A stretch of DNA of 64,000 bases, from assembly GCF_028771845.1 (NCBI RefSeq), contig NZ_CP118270.1, positions 2,356,001-2,420,000 of the forward strand, written 5' to 3'. Below are positions 24,481-33,365 of this stretch, piece by piece. This DNA comes from Paenibacillus marchantiae. GTDB taxonomy: Bacteria; Bacillota; Bacilli; Paenibacillales; Paenibacillaceae. The notes below the pieces were generated by a model. The model had not been told where the DNA came from. It searched no databases and saw only the letters and a list, made by a program, of their open reading frames with translations. The position numbers were made by a program, and so were the translations under genes. The first letter of the stretch is position 1; the number at the start of each line of letters is the position of its first letter.

Positions 24481-25932
24481 ATGCATCTAATGATGAAAGC
24501 AAGAGGAGCAGGGTCAGGAGCTGTATCGCGTTTGCTGGCGAAGAATCCACATAACGTATATGACCGGATGGAAAAAGGTGTACGCGTACGAATTGTGTAC
24601 ATCACCGATACCGAGAGCGAAACGGAAGTGCTGATTCATGCCGAGCCTGATCCTGTTGATCTGGTAAGAGGCACTCCGAACGGTTACGACATTACACAAT
24701 ACATTAATGACCGAGAATTTGTAACGAGCAGTCTGTTCTGCTCTTACATACGTCCTGCGCTGGGGACGGCACTGAATGGTAAACCGAAGGAAGACTATGT
24801 GCAATGGGTGGATCACCTGTTCGATATGGAGCTGTCATTTGGACCCGTGGCATCGGACCTACCTGATCGGGTTGTGGAGGAACTATTCACGTCACTTGGC
24901 TACGCAGTTACCCTTGAGCGAGATGAGTTGTCTTATACGTTTGATCTGAAAAAGAAAAGCTCCATCCGCCGTGTTAGGCTGCACGGACAGGTCACGGTGC
25001 AAAATGCACTGCGTCAGTTATTTCTGCTGATCCCAGTGTTGGACAACTACAAACATTATTTCATCAGTGAAGATGAGATTGATAAGATCAAACGTTATGG
25101 CGAAGGATGGCTGGAAAACCATCCGTTGAAAGAGCTTATTGTCCGACGTACACTGCGATTTTCTGAACTAATTCGGAAGTATGAGCTTCAGGAAGGGGCT
25201 TTGTCTGTTTCGGTTGAGCAGGCAGGTGAGTTGAATCAGATTTCGGATAAGGATATCAATGAGAGTGATGAGGGGATTCAAGATGGCTCCGCAGGTGAGG
25301 TTGAGCGATCTGAGTCACCAGTGAGATTAAATGAACTGCGTTATCGTGCAATCACGGAAGTGGTTACAGGTCTTCCAGTCAAACGGCGTATTGTCGATAT
25401 GGGAGCCGGGGAAGGCAAGCTTTCTGCTCGCTTAGCCTACATTTCGGGCGTGGAATCCATTCTGGCCGTTGAACCATCAGGTCAGTCACGGCTTAGAGCT
25501 ATGGAGCGCTTTGCGAAGCTGGAAGATCGCAGTGGGGTCATTGCTATGCCGGAGCCTGTGATCGGTTCGCTCTATTATTTTGATGAACAGATGCAAAACC
25601 AGGATGTCATGATCCTGTGTGAAGTGATAGAGCATATCGAAGCGTATCGCTTGAACGGAATTATGGATACCATTATGAATGATTATCGACCTGATGTGTT
25701 GCTGGTGACGACTCCGAACAAAGAGTACAACGAAGTGTATGCGATGGAGCAGGAGAGCTTCCGTCACCATGATCATCGTTTCGAGTGGACTCGGGCGGAA
25801 TTGGCTGAACGATGTGAGGAATGGGCACTTCAAGGGAATTATACTTTTGAAATAAGGGGTATTGGTGATTACGCAGAGGAATACGGACAACCTACACAAC
25901 TGGTCATTTTTGAGCGGAGAAAGGAGAATTAA
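24481..25932 (+). CDS. hen1: Bacterial Hen1, 3'-terminal RNA ribose 2'-O-methyltransferase
   Basis: 483 residues from the ATG at 24481 behind GGAGGAG. The N-terminal 250 residues are the Hen1-L domain that contacts Pnkp (KNPHNVYDRMEKGVRVRI, YDITQYINDREFVTSSLF, then SYIRPALGTALNG). A charged linker follows, then the methyltransferase: SAM site Asp306-Met-Gly-Ala-Gly-Glu-Gly, and the Hen1 metal motif Glu381-x-x-Glu384-His385 with a partner in HHDH (429-432). It 2'-O-methylates the 3' nucleotide at a broken RNA end so that the repaired junction resists recutting. It ends 2 bases before pnkp. Confidence 0.95.
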   Translation: MHLMMKARGAGSGAVSRLLAKNPHNVYDRMEKGVRVRIVYITDTESETEVLIHAEPDPVDLVRGTPNGYDITQYINDREFVTSSLFCSYIRPALGTALNGKPKEDYVQWVDHLFDMELSFGPVASDLPDRVVEELFTSLGYAVTLERDELSYTFDLKKKSSIRRVRLHGQVTVQNALRQLFLLIPVLDNYKHYFISEDEIDKIKRYGEGWLENHPLKELIVRRTLRFSELIRKYELQEGALSVSVEQAGELNQISDKDINESDEGIQDGSAGEVERSESPVRLNELRYRAITEVVTGLPVKRRIVDMGAGEGKLSARLAYISGVESILAVEPSGQSRLRAMERFAKLEDRSGVIAMPEPVIGSLYYFDEQMQNQDVMILCEVIEHIEAYRLNGIMDTIMNDYRPDVLLVTTPNKEYNEVYAMEQESFRHHDHRFEWTRAELAERCEEWALQGNYTFEIRGIGDYAEEYGQPTQLVIFERRKEN

Positions 25933-25934
25933 TC

Positions 25935-28613
25935 ATGAAGAACAACAGGGAGCCTAATGAGATAGAAGATACAGTCAGGTGCCAGGGCGATGAGGCAAAT
26001 ACCTTGGATCGAAGACAGCGTGAAGTTCGCTTGCCGCATGCAGGCATCGTTGTTCTGGTGGGGCCTTCGAACAGTGGTAAAAGCACGTTGTTGGATCGTC
26101 TCGTTGTAGAAGGTGTCATCCGAAGAACCGAAGCAGTCTCATCTGACCAATTCCGAATGTTAATTGGAGATGACGAGTATGTGGATTGGAAACATCGGCC
26201 TCGTAGCGAAGCAGACGTAATCTATGCCGAGTATCAGCAGGTATCTGCCAAGGCGTTTGAAGCGATGGAGGCGATGCTTGGGGCCCGTTGCCGTCTGAAC
26301 AAGCTGACCTGGGTTGATGCCACTCATCTGTATCCGGAGGATCGTCAGCGTTTGATTCAAATTGCCAGAAAAGCTCATGTGCCCGTGATTGCTGTCGTAC
26401 TGGATATCCCTGAAAAAGAACTGCTCGAACGTGATGCTCAGCGAGAGTATCCGCGCGGACGTCAGAGGGTGAAACAACAGTTGCAGCAGTTTAAACGAAC
26501 ACTACGCTCCATCCGTGAAGATGGCTTCGACACTAATTATGTGCTGAAACAGCCCGATGAATTCTCGTTTATCCGTACATCCAACCCTCTTGTGATTGAT
26601 ATGGATACAGGTATCGACATCATTGGAGACATTCACGGCTGTTATGAAGAAATGATGGAATTAATTCTGCGACTCGGATATGTGGATAAGGATGGAAGTG
26701 GGCTTTACTATCATCCAGAAGGACGGAAGTTGGTTTCGGTTGGAGACGTAACCAGTCGTGGACCAGAATCGTTAAAATGTCTATTGTTCTGGCAGCGGCA
26801 TTGTTCATCCGGACTGGCCTACATGATCGACAGCAATCATGGCTGGAAGATAGGACGTTATCTGGATGGTCGTGACGTTACGTTGAGTCATGGCGATGAA
26901 TATGTGGAGGCCGAGCTTATTCAGTTGGAGCAGGAGCAGGGCCAAGAGACGGCAATGCAAGTACGAGAAGAACTAAGGACATTTCTGCTTGATGCGCCAT
27001 CGCATCTTATTTTTTCAAGAAATGGCGTACGTCAGGTAGTTGTAGCACATGCAGGGATCCGGGATCACTTTATCGGGAAACAGTCTAAACGCATTCAGGA
27101 TTATTGCCGCTACGGTGATGTGGAAGGAACGGATGAGTACGGCAGACCGATACGTAAGGATTGGTACGTAGATCACGCTACTGGTGAATGTATTGTCTGG
27201 GGACACGATCCACATCCATATCCAACGATAGTGAATGACACGGTCAATATTGATCAAGGTGTTGTTTTTGGTGGCATGCTCACAGCGTGGCGGATGCCGG
27301 AACGCGAGGCAATTAGTGTTCCCGCGAAGCAGGATTACGCTCAAGATCCGGATAGTCCACTTAAACGTTGGGAACGGCGAAGATTTGCCCCGCCTAACTT
27401 GCGCAAGTTCAAGGAAGGATTCACAGTGCAAACCGGAAGCCGAATGGATGTATCCATTCATGCTGAGGTGGCGAAGGCGGCGATTGATACGTTTTCCCAT
27501 TTTACCGTACCTTTGGAGGAACTGGTTTACATCCCGCCTACGATGAGCCCACCACCAACAGCTTCTTCGGTTGAAGGGTATCTGGAACATCCGCGGGATG
27601 CGTTCCAGTACTACCGATCTCAGGGTGTTACACGGATGGTAGCGGAGAAAAAACATATGGGAAGCCGTGGCATTGTGCTCCTGTTCCGGGACGAACAGAT
27701 AGCTGAGAAGCGGGTGGGAAGACCAATGCTGGGGAACATTGTGACCCGGACAGGACGTTCCTTTTTTGACCGGACGATTGAGCAGGAGGTGTTATCAAGA
27801 TTACATGCGGATTTGATCTCAGCGGGTTATTTTGACCGTCATCAGACGGAGTTCGTATTACTCGATGCAGAGATTGTACCTTGGAATCTGAAAGCGCGGG
27901 AGCTGATCTCATCGCAGTATGCACATGTAGCGGAGGCCTCATTGATGGATCGGGAATTGGTGGTAACCAAATTGCGTGAAGCCGAGATGGCAGGCCGAGA
28001 TGTGGAGGAGTGGTTGCAGGACACAGAACGTAAGCTCGCCAATGCTAGAACATTCCGCGACGTATTTCAGAAATATTGCTGGGATGTAGAGGACATCGGA
28101 GATATTCGTATTGCGCCGTTTCATACCTTGGCACATAGCACCGGAGCGTTCTGGAATCAGACACATGAATGGCATATGGAGCAAAATCGTGAGTTCGCTC
28201 GGATGTCTACGATGATGATGGAAACAGAATATCACGTAATTGCAGATAGGGCAGATGAAGATGAGGTCATTCGTTGGTGGGATGAAATCACGGCAGAAGG
28301 ACATGAAGGTATTGTCATTAAGCCGGAAACATTCCGTGCCTGGAACGACAACAAAATGATCCAACCTGCGATTAAAGTACGAGGTCGTGCGTATTTGCAC
28401 ATCATTTATGGTATGGATTACCTCGCACCGGACAATTTGTCCCGGCTCAGCAAACGCAAAACGTCCAAAAAAGAGCGCCACGCTCTGATGGAAAGTGCCT
28501 TGGGTATGGAGGGAATCGAGCGTTTTGTGCGCATGGAGCCTGTGGAAAGAGTGCATGAATGTGTGCTCGCAACATTGGCTTTGGAGTCTGAACCGGTGGA
28601 CCCACGTTTGTAA
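25935..28613 (+). CDS. pnkp: Pnkp: polynucleotide kinase-phosphatase-RNA ligase
   Basis: 892 residues, slightly longer than the roughly 850-870 usual for the family. The N-terminal kinase has the P-loop Gly43-Pro-Ser-Asn-Ser-Gly-Lys49-Ser-Thr. The central binuclear-metal phosphatase has Asp232-Ile-His234, SVGDVTSRGP, SNHGWKIGR and VVAHAGIRD. The C-terminal adenylyltransferase has motif I with the AMP-accepting lysine in EKKHMGSRG (about Lys573) and the late motif EGIVIKPE. All three parts look intact. It heals 2',3'-cyclic phosphate and 5'-OH ends; ligation needs the Hen1 partner encoded just upstream. Confidence 0.96.
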   Translation: MKNNREPNEIEDTVRCQGDEANTLDRRQREVRLPHAGIVVLVGPSNSGKSTLLDRLVVEGVIRRTEAVSSDQFRMLIGDDEYVDWKHRPRSEADVIYAEYQQVSAKAFEAMEAMLGARCRLNKLTWVDATHLYPEDRQRLIQIARKAHVPVIAVVLDIPEKELLERDAQREYPRGRQRVKQQLQQFKRTLRSIREDGFDTNYVLKQPDEFSFIRTSNPLVIDMDTGIDIIGDIHGCYEEMMELILRLGYVDKDGSGLYYHPEGRKLVSVGDVTSRGPESLKCLLFWQRHCSSGLAYMIDSNHGWKIGRYLDGRDVTLSHGDEYVEAELIQLEQEQGQETAMQVREELRTFLLDAPSHLIFSRNGVRQVVVAHAGIRDHFIGKQSKRIQDYCRYGDVEGTDEYGRPIRKDWYVDHATGECIVWGHDPHPYPTIVNDTVNIDQGVVFGGMLTAWRMPEREAISVPAKQDYAQDPDSPLKRWERRRFAPPNLRKFKEGFTVQTGSRMDVSIHAEVAKAAIDTFSHFTVPLEELVYIPPTMSPPPTASSVEGYLEHPRDAFQYYRSQGVTRMVAEKKHMGSRGIVLLFRDEQIAEKRVGRPMLGNIVTRTGRSFFDRTIEQEVLSRLHADLISAGYFDRHQTEFVLLDAEIVPWNLKARELISSQYAHVAEASLMDRELVVTKLREAEMAGRDVEEWLQDTERKLANARTFRDVFQKYCWDVEDIGDIRIAPFHTLAHSTGAFWNQTHEWHMEQNREFARMSTMMMETEYHVIADRADEDEVIRWWDEITAEGHEGIVIKPETFRAWNDNKMIQPAIKVRGRAYLHIIYGMDYLAPDNLSRLSKRKTSKKERHALMESALGMEGIERFVRMEPVERVHECVLATLALESEPVDPRL

Positions 28614-28666
28614 TAGAATCGGTGAAGCATGAGACTTCTGATTCCTTTGGATGCAAGGTAATAGGG

Positions 28667-28695
28667 CAGGTTTGGTATATCCAAGCCTGTTTTTG
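28667..28695 (+). terminator. Terminator of the RNA-repair operon
   Basis: CAGGTTTGG, a TATAT loop, CCAAGCCTG, then TTTTTG. It closes the rsr-rlaP-hen1-pnkp unit. Confidence 0.9.
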
Positions 28696-28860
28696 TTTAT
28701 TTTTCGTCAAAATATTTCATTCGAGATAATTAAAATTAGGATTTTTAAGGTTAATATAAATAACTAAAGCCCTATATGTTTCCAATCCATTCTGGGTAAT
28801 AATTAATAGTAAGCAAGTGGTCATTGGAATCTCACAACGTAACGATAGGGGGTAACCTGT

Positions 28861-29112
28861 ATGGCGTCAATGATTCTGTTGGTGAAACAGACGGAAGACG
28901 ATGAAAAGGTTATTTATCGATTCGGACCGAATGAGCGGAAGATGGGACTCATTGAAATGAATAAGGTCAAGGAAAGTGTGAAAGAACTGGAACCTGTTCA
29001 GGTCGAGGGTGTCAGTCCGAGTTTTTATTTCAATCGGGCCGCACAGCGACTGGTTCGATGTTTGTTCAGAGAAGGCGGTAAGTTCCCTGAACGGACGACA
29101 TGTGAATCTTAG
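28861..29112 (+). CDS. Small hypothetical protein
   Basis: 83 residues, not recognised. It is charged and cytoplasmic, with no cysteine motif beyond Cys67 and Cys81 and no TM segment. The first part (ILLVKQTEDDEKVIYRFGPNE) looks like two beta strands, and FYFNRAAQRLVRCLFREGGKFPE forms a helix. AGGGGGT precedes the ATG and a strong terminator follows, both in favour of a real gene. No link to its neighbours is visible. Confidence 0.6.
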   Translation: MASMILLVKQTEDDEKVIYRFGPNERKMGLIEMNKVKESVKELEPVQVEGVSPSFYFNRAAQRLVRCLFREGGKFPERTTCES

Positions 29113-29176
29113 TTTTTTAAGGCTGGTAAGTCGAACAACAGACTTGATCAGATGGCATATGAAGATAACAAAAGAG

Positions 29177-29217
29177 GTCCAAGTGCATCCGGAATATGGA
29201 TGCGTTGGACTTTTTTT
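29177..29217 (+). terminator. Terminator after the small gene
   Basis: GTCCAAGTGCATCC pairs with GGATGCGTTGGAC and is followed by seven T. Confidence 0.9.
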
Positions 29218-29251
29218 AGTTGAGCTGTTATATCATCCATATCCGCATAAC

Positions 29252-29286
29252 CAAAAAGTTCACTGCTCCTTGGAGGAGAGTGAACT
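29252..29286 (-). terminator. Terminator of the AEC transporter gene
   Basis: AGTTCACTGCTCC pairs with GGAGGAGAGTGAACT (apical mismatch); on the minus strand the stem ends in TTTTT. Confidence 0.8.
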
Positions 29287-29308
29287 GGACATTTTTTTAA
29301 ATATGGCA

Positions 29309-30229
29309 TTAGAACGTCTTCGCAAAGGAAATCAGTGCAGTAATTGTAATGATGTTAAGCAGCGTCGAGATCAAAACTGTCTGGGCCGCAAAGTCTGGCT
29401 CGTTATCATACTCCTCGGCCAGAATGGACGCATTGACTCCAGTAGGCATACCGGATGCGATAATAAGAGCCTGAGCGGCGATACCTTGCAAACCGAGCAG
29501 CAATACAATCGAAATCCCGATGGCCGGGCCAATCAGCAAACGCAGAAATGTGCTAATATACACATCAAGACGATACAGGCGGATTGGATATTTCACAATT
29601 TGGGCGCCAAGTGTCAACAATGCTACAGCGACCATACTTTGCTGCGCGTAAGTCAGCGGCATAGACAGGAAAGTGGGCAATGGAATATTCCCCATATGAA
29701 ACAAAATGCCGAGCAACAGTGCATAAGGAACGGGCATTTTTAGAAATCCAATGATTACCGCACGGTAATTGCCTTTGAGCTTCGCACCCTGAATGGACAG
29801 CACACCATAGGTAAATGTCAGCAATGCCTGTAAAGACATGACCAGTGCCTGGATGGAAGAGGCCAGCGGATCACCACGAAATACCAGGGAGTTGATGGGC
29901 AGACCATAATTGCCTGCGTTGTCCAGCATGATGCTGTTGTTGAAGGCAGCCTTCATGCCTTTGTTCATGCGAAGCGAGCGTGCGAACACAGACCCCACAA
30001 TATAGAGAATAAGTACATATAAGGCGTAAAAAAGCGTGACAGTTCCGAGCAATTCCCCCGACATATCGGAGTGATACATGCTCATAAAGACGGCTGCGGG
30101 GGTAATACAATAGAAATTGATTTTGGCGAGGGTGTACAAGTCCAACTTGAACACCTTTTGCATCCAGGACCCGACGGCAATCAGGAGAAAGACGGGCAGG
30201 ACGACTTCAAGCATGATGTCTGCAATCAT
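29309..30229 (-). CDS. AEC-family (auxin efflux carrier-like) transporter
   Basis: 306 residues from the ATG at 30229 (MIADIMLEVVLPVFLLIAVG), where AAGGAAG fits; the longer in-frame start would add 18 polar residues ahead of the first TM. About ten hydrophobic helices are seen, with the family's paired conserved spots: NNSIMLDNAGNYGLPINSLVFRG near residue 105 and IIASGMPTGVNASILAEEYD near residue 265, both near the proline-broken helices. It exports small organic acids or amino-acid-like compounds in known relatives; the substrate here is unknown. Confidence 0.88.
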   Translation of the reverse strand: MIADIMLEVVLPVFLLIAVGSWMQKVFKLDLYTLAKINFYCITPAAVFMSMYHSDMSGELLGTVTLFYALYVLILYIVGSVFARSLRMNKGMKAAFNNSIMLDNAGNYGLPINSLVFRGDPLASSIQALVMSLQALLTFTYGVLSIQGAKLKGNYRAVIIGFLKMPVPYALLLGILFHMGNIPLPTFLSMPLTYAQQSMVAVALLTLGAQIVKYPIRLYRLDVYISTFLRLLIGPAIGISIVLLLGLQGIAAQALIIASGMPTGVNASILAEEYDNEPDFAAQTVLISTLLNIITITALISFAKTF

Positions 30230-30350
30230 CAGTTCAGCTTCCTTTTTCATGAAAATTTCAGTCCGATTTCGAAAATACTTCAACCATTATATCATTTTAT
30301 ACACAGATGAAAGATGTAAATGACTAAAAAAGATAAGGGGGCTTTTCATT

Positions 30351-30866
30351 ATGATTCCAGATCATCTGGATTATGGTTTATCGATATTATTTATTGGATT
30401 CAACCCCAGCATCACTTCTGGAGAGACAGGTCATCATTATGCTTATAAAGGAAACCGTTTCTGGCGCATTCTTGAACGTTCCGGATTGACCCCTCGTTTA
30501 TATGATGCACAAGAGGATGGAGAGTTGCTGAAGCTGGGGTACGGATTTACGAATATTGTGGCCCGACCGACAAGAGGTATGGACGACATTACAAAGGAAG
30601 AATATGCAGAGGGACGGCATATTTTACGGCAAAAGTTGGAGGAATACCGACCAGACATCGCCTGTTTTGTTGGGAAAGGGGTATACACCCAGTACAGTCA
30701 GCGTGCCAAAGTGGAATGGGGATTTCAGGACGACCCGGTCGTTAAGGAAATTCATGAATTTGTAGCCCCGTCATCCAGTGGACTCGTGCGTATGTCGATG
30801 GATGAGATTGTAGCGATCTATTCACAGCTCAGTGACTTTGTCTCAGAGAAAAGCAGGGAGGACTGA
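30351..30866 (+). CDS. mug: Mug-type G/U(T) mismatch-specific DNA glycosylase
   Basis: 171 residues, uracil-DNA-glycosylase superfamily. The active-site strand reads LSILFIGFNPSITSGETGHHYAYKGNRFWRIL, matching the Mug/TDG pattern G-x-N-P with the catalytic Asn. TNIVARPTRGMDDIT and VAPSSSGLVR correspond to the minor-groove loops. It removes uracil or thymine mispaired with guanine in DNA. GGGGG precedes the ATG. Monocistronic, with a strong terminator behind it. Confidence 0.88.
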   Translation: MIPDHLDYGLSILFIGFNPSITSGETGHHYAYKGNRFWRILERSGLTPRLYDAQEDGELLKLGYGFTNIVARPTRGMDDITKEEYAEGRHILRQKLEEYRPDIACFVGKGVYTQYSQRAKVEWGFQDDPVVKEIHEFVAPSSSGLVRMSMDEIVAIYSQLSDFVSEKSRED

Positions 30867-30935
30867 AAACGAAGCAAAAAAGAAACTCCACATGGCAGCA
30901 AGCGCCGCAGCAATAATGAAACTTCAATGGTTGCA

Positions 30936-30982
30936 GAGTTCGCCCATCCGGTTTACACCGGGTGGCGCGAATTCTTTTTTTT
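30936..30982 (+). terminator. Terminator after mug
   Basis: GAGTTCGCCCATCCGGT pairs with ACCGGGTGGCGCGAATTC, followed by eight T in an unbroken run to 30982. Its presence argues against the longer upstream start of the next gene. Confidence 0.92.
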
Positions 30983-31064
30983 GGATAAAGTGAGAGGTTT
31001 CAGGAAGTGTTTCCGTCTATATAGTACAGAACCATGCATGGAAGCTGTAGAGAAGGGGGATTAC

Positions 31065-31637
31065 ATGACTCAACAGATACCAGAGGAGGAGCTCATTCAG
31101 CGTATTATTGCGGGGGACAAACAGCTATTCGCTGTGCTCGTGGATCGATATAAAAATAAAGTCTTCGGCATTTTGCGTGGAATGGGTGCGAGTCATCAGG
31201 ATGCACAGGATCTCGCTCAGGATACGTTTCTTCGGATTTACCGCTATCTTCCGACACGAAGGGAAGGAAGCAGTTTCTCGTCCTGGGTATACACCATCGC
31301 TGTGAATCGGATGCGGGATTTTATGCGGCAACAGAAACCTGTGATGACCGCTGTTCATACGGGCTTGGAACAAACCAATGGTGAAACACCAGAGAAACAT
31401 GTACTGCATAAGGAAATGCAGCGTGAAATATATCGCCAGATGGACCAACTGCCAGAGTCGTATCGGCTTGTGCTGCTGCTTAAATATACGAATGAGCTGA
31501 GCTACGAAGAGATTGCAGATATCACGGACATGAGCCCCGCACAAGTGCGTAATGCACTTTATCGAGGGAAGAAAACGTTGAAGAAACAAATGGAGCGCAA
31601 AGGAGGTTTATCGACGTATGAAGCCTATTCCAAATGA
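31065..31637 (+). CDS. ECF-type RNA polymerase sigma factor
   Basis: 190 residues from the ATG at 31065 (MTQQIPEEELIQRIIAGD) behind AAGGGGG. Region 2 reads RYKNKVFGILRGMGASHQDAQDLAQDTFLRIYRYLPTRREGSSFSSWVYTIAVNRMRDFMRQQ. Region 4 reads LPESYRLVLLLKYTNELSYEEIADITDMSPAQVRNALYRGKKTLKKQM. It should direct transcription of a stress regulon. Its 3' end overlaps the anti-sigma gene by 20 bases, the usual coupled arrangement. Confidence 0.94.
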   Translation: MTQQIPEEELIQRIIAGDKQLFAVLVDRYKNKVFGILRGMGASHQDAQDLAQDTFLRIYRYLPTRREGSSFSSWVYTIAVNRMRDFMRQQKPVMTAVHTGLEQTNGETPEKHVLHKEMQREIYRQMDQLPESYRLVLLLKYTNELSYEEIADITDMSPAQVRNALYRGKKTLKKQMERKGGLSTYEAYSK

Positions 31638-33216
31638 TGAGGATCGATTGTGGGAACAGCATTTCTTTCGTGAGGAACCGGATGCGGACTTTACGCTTGA
31701 GGTGATGCGGAAACTGGATGGAATGTCCATGGTGAGCGCAGAAGACGGGGATCCATTTACGAAAAAGGCTTCCAAGTCCCATTGGATGCGCCGTACGGGA
31801 ATCGCAGCGGCGGCAGTTGTGATCCTTGTGGGAGGGGCCTGGTTTGCTTTTGATCACACAGCAAAATCGACGCAACCAACGGTAAATGCCGTAAATAACC
31901 CGCCATTACCTAACATACCTGTTCCAGAGGAACTTAAGTATTCCTATTATGCCGATGATTACAAACGTTTGAAGCCACTCGGTCTAGTGTTTAATCCGAA
32001 TATCAACATTGAGGATCAGGGCTACACGCTTAAGATCAAAGATGTGTTGGTAGATCGCTCTCAAATCGTGATCACAATGAAACAAACAACACCTGATGGG
32101 CTAGGGCTTTTTGCGATATCTCCAGAGGCGGGGAGAATTCATATTACGGACGATCAGGGGCGACAGGTTGCAACTCTCGCGCAGGATACCAGAACAAGCG
32201 GTTCGGCAGCTGAACGATTTGTATTTCAGTTGCATGATGATATCCCGGATCAGGTGATCGTGCGTGGAGAACTTGGGCATCTAAAAGTAGGAAGCTATTA
32301 TAATTTTGAGACAAAATCATACGAAGATAAAAATGCTGTGATAGATTGGAGCTTCCAATTCAACATCGATATGACCAAAGCCAAATCACTGGCTGTTGAG
32401 GCTCCTATGAACAATACCTACACCACTCCTGAGGGTTTGAAACTGGACATGACACAGCTAGTACGTACGCCAAACGGGACCCGCCTTGATATGAACATCA
32501 GTCTGGATGATAAACTGCGTGCCAAAGTCGGAGAAGATTGGGCAGATGATATGGACTTGATGTATCACCTCGAAATTCCTGAAACGAGTGAGTATCGAAT
32601 ATTCAACGGGAGCAGACCAGATGCCCGTCAAGCCAAGTTCCGGTTCCGAGATTTGAGTGGATTAATGGATGGTGGTCCATTGAAGTTATCGGAGACATGG
32701 GACCCTGCTTTTGTTACGGTGGATGCGAAGAAGATTCGCTTTGTCCTGGAAGGATACACCATACCAGTGTGGGGAGAGAAGTCGGTGGAAGTGGATCTGG
32801 AAAAGATGCGTAAGGATGCTGAAATTTACACCTACGTACTGCAATTTGAACAATATGGAGATGAAATTTTATTTTCTGATTTCAATTTCAAACCGGTGTG
32901 GGAATCCTATGACAAAAACTACTCATTAGTCCTGGAGGGAAGCGGTACGTTCCGAAATGCTTTTAATGGCGATCGCTGGGTGGCTGTAGATCCGGAAGGA
33001 AAAGAGTATCCTGTTCAAGTCATCGGTTATCCAGACCAGCCTAATAATGACGGAGAATACGTTGCAGACAATCTGAAATTGGTCATCCGTGGTTTTTACA
33101 AAGAAGATGGAACAAAATTAACCTTAAAACGAACAGCAATAATTAACCGAGAGTACCATGATGTGGATTGGAAAGTAGATCTTCCGTCGTACACAAGCCT
33201 GCCTTGGCAGAAATAA
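31618..33216 (+). CDS. Membrane anti-sigma factor, DUF4179-like
   Basis: 532 residues. About 60 cytoplasmic residues (MKPIPNDEDRLWEQHFFREEPDADFTLEVMRKLD) are followed by one TM helix (GIAAAAVVILVGGAWFAF, residues 64-81) and a large extracytoplasmic beta-rich domain, as in DUF4179 proteins. No zinc HxxxCxxC motif is visible, so it does not use the classic ZAS fold. It probably holds the ECF sigma factor encoded upstream until an envelope signal arrives. GGAGG precedes the ATG. Confidence 0.85.
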   Translation: MKPIPNDEDRLWEQHFFREEPDADFTLEVMRKLDGMSMVSAEDGDPFTKKASKSHWMRRTGIAAAAVVILVGGAWFAFDHTAKSTQPTVNAVNNPPLPNIPVPEELKYSYYADDYKRLKPLGLVFNPNINIEDQGYTLKIKDVLVDRSQIVITMKQTTPDGLGLFAISPEAGRIHITDDQGRQVATLAQDTRTSGSAAERFVFQLHDDIPDQVIVRGELGHLKVGSYYNFETKSYEDKNAVIDWSFQFNIDMTKAKSLAVEAPMNNTYTTPEGLKLDMTQLVRTPNGTRLDMNISLDDKLRAKVGEDWADDMDLMYHLEIPETSEYRIFNGSRPDARQAKFRFRDLSGLMDGGPLKLSETWDPAFVTVDAKKIRFVLEGYTIPVWGEKSVEVDLEKMRKDAEIYTYVLQFEQYGDEILFSDFNFKPVWESYDKNYSLVLEGSGTFRNAFNGDRWVAVDPEGKEYPVQVIGYPDQPNNDGEYVADNLKLVIRGFYKEDGTKLTLKRTAIINREYHDVDWKVDLPSYTSLPWQK

Positions 33217-33277
33217 CAGTCATGAATTATTCTCTGCTAACAATGGACTAAACTTAGATGAATAATAAGATAGTGAT

Positions 33278-33312
33278 AAAAGGCCCCGCATAATAAAATG
33301 CTGGGCCTTTTT
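33278..33312. terminator. Bidirectional terminator
   Basis: AAAAGGCCC-GCAT pairs with ATGC-GGGCCTTTTT. It lies between the convergent anti-sigma and LacI genes and has T runs on both strands. Confidence 0.9.
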
Positions 33313-33365
33313 GATATTCAATAAAGTTAAGTTGTGCTGATGCTAAAAAAGTTGTGCACATTGAG

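Noticed and set aside
29009..29743. 244-residue plus-strand ORF
   Set aside because: It crosses two terminators, overlaps the AEC transporter gene in antisense and has no protein-like pattern.
30990..31020. ECF-type autoregulated promoter with CGTC at 31014
   Set aside because: No convincing -35 of the AAC type at the proper distance.
30927..31064. Longer N-terminus for the ECF sigma factor
   Set aside because: It would run through the mug terminator and lacks a ribosome binding site; the ATG at 31065 has AAGGGGG.
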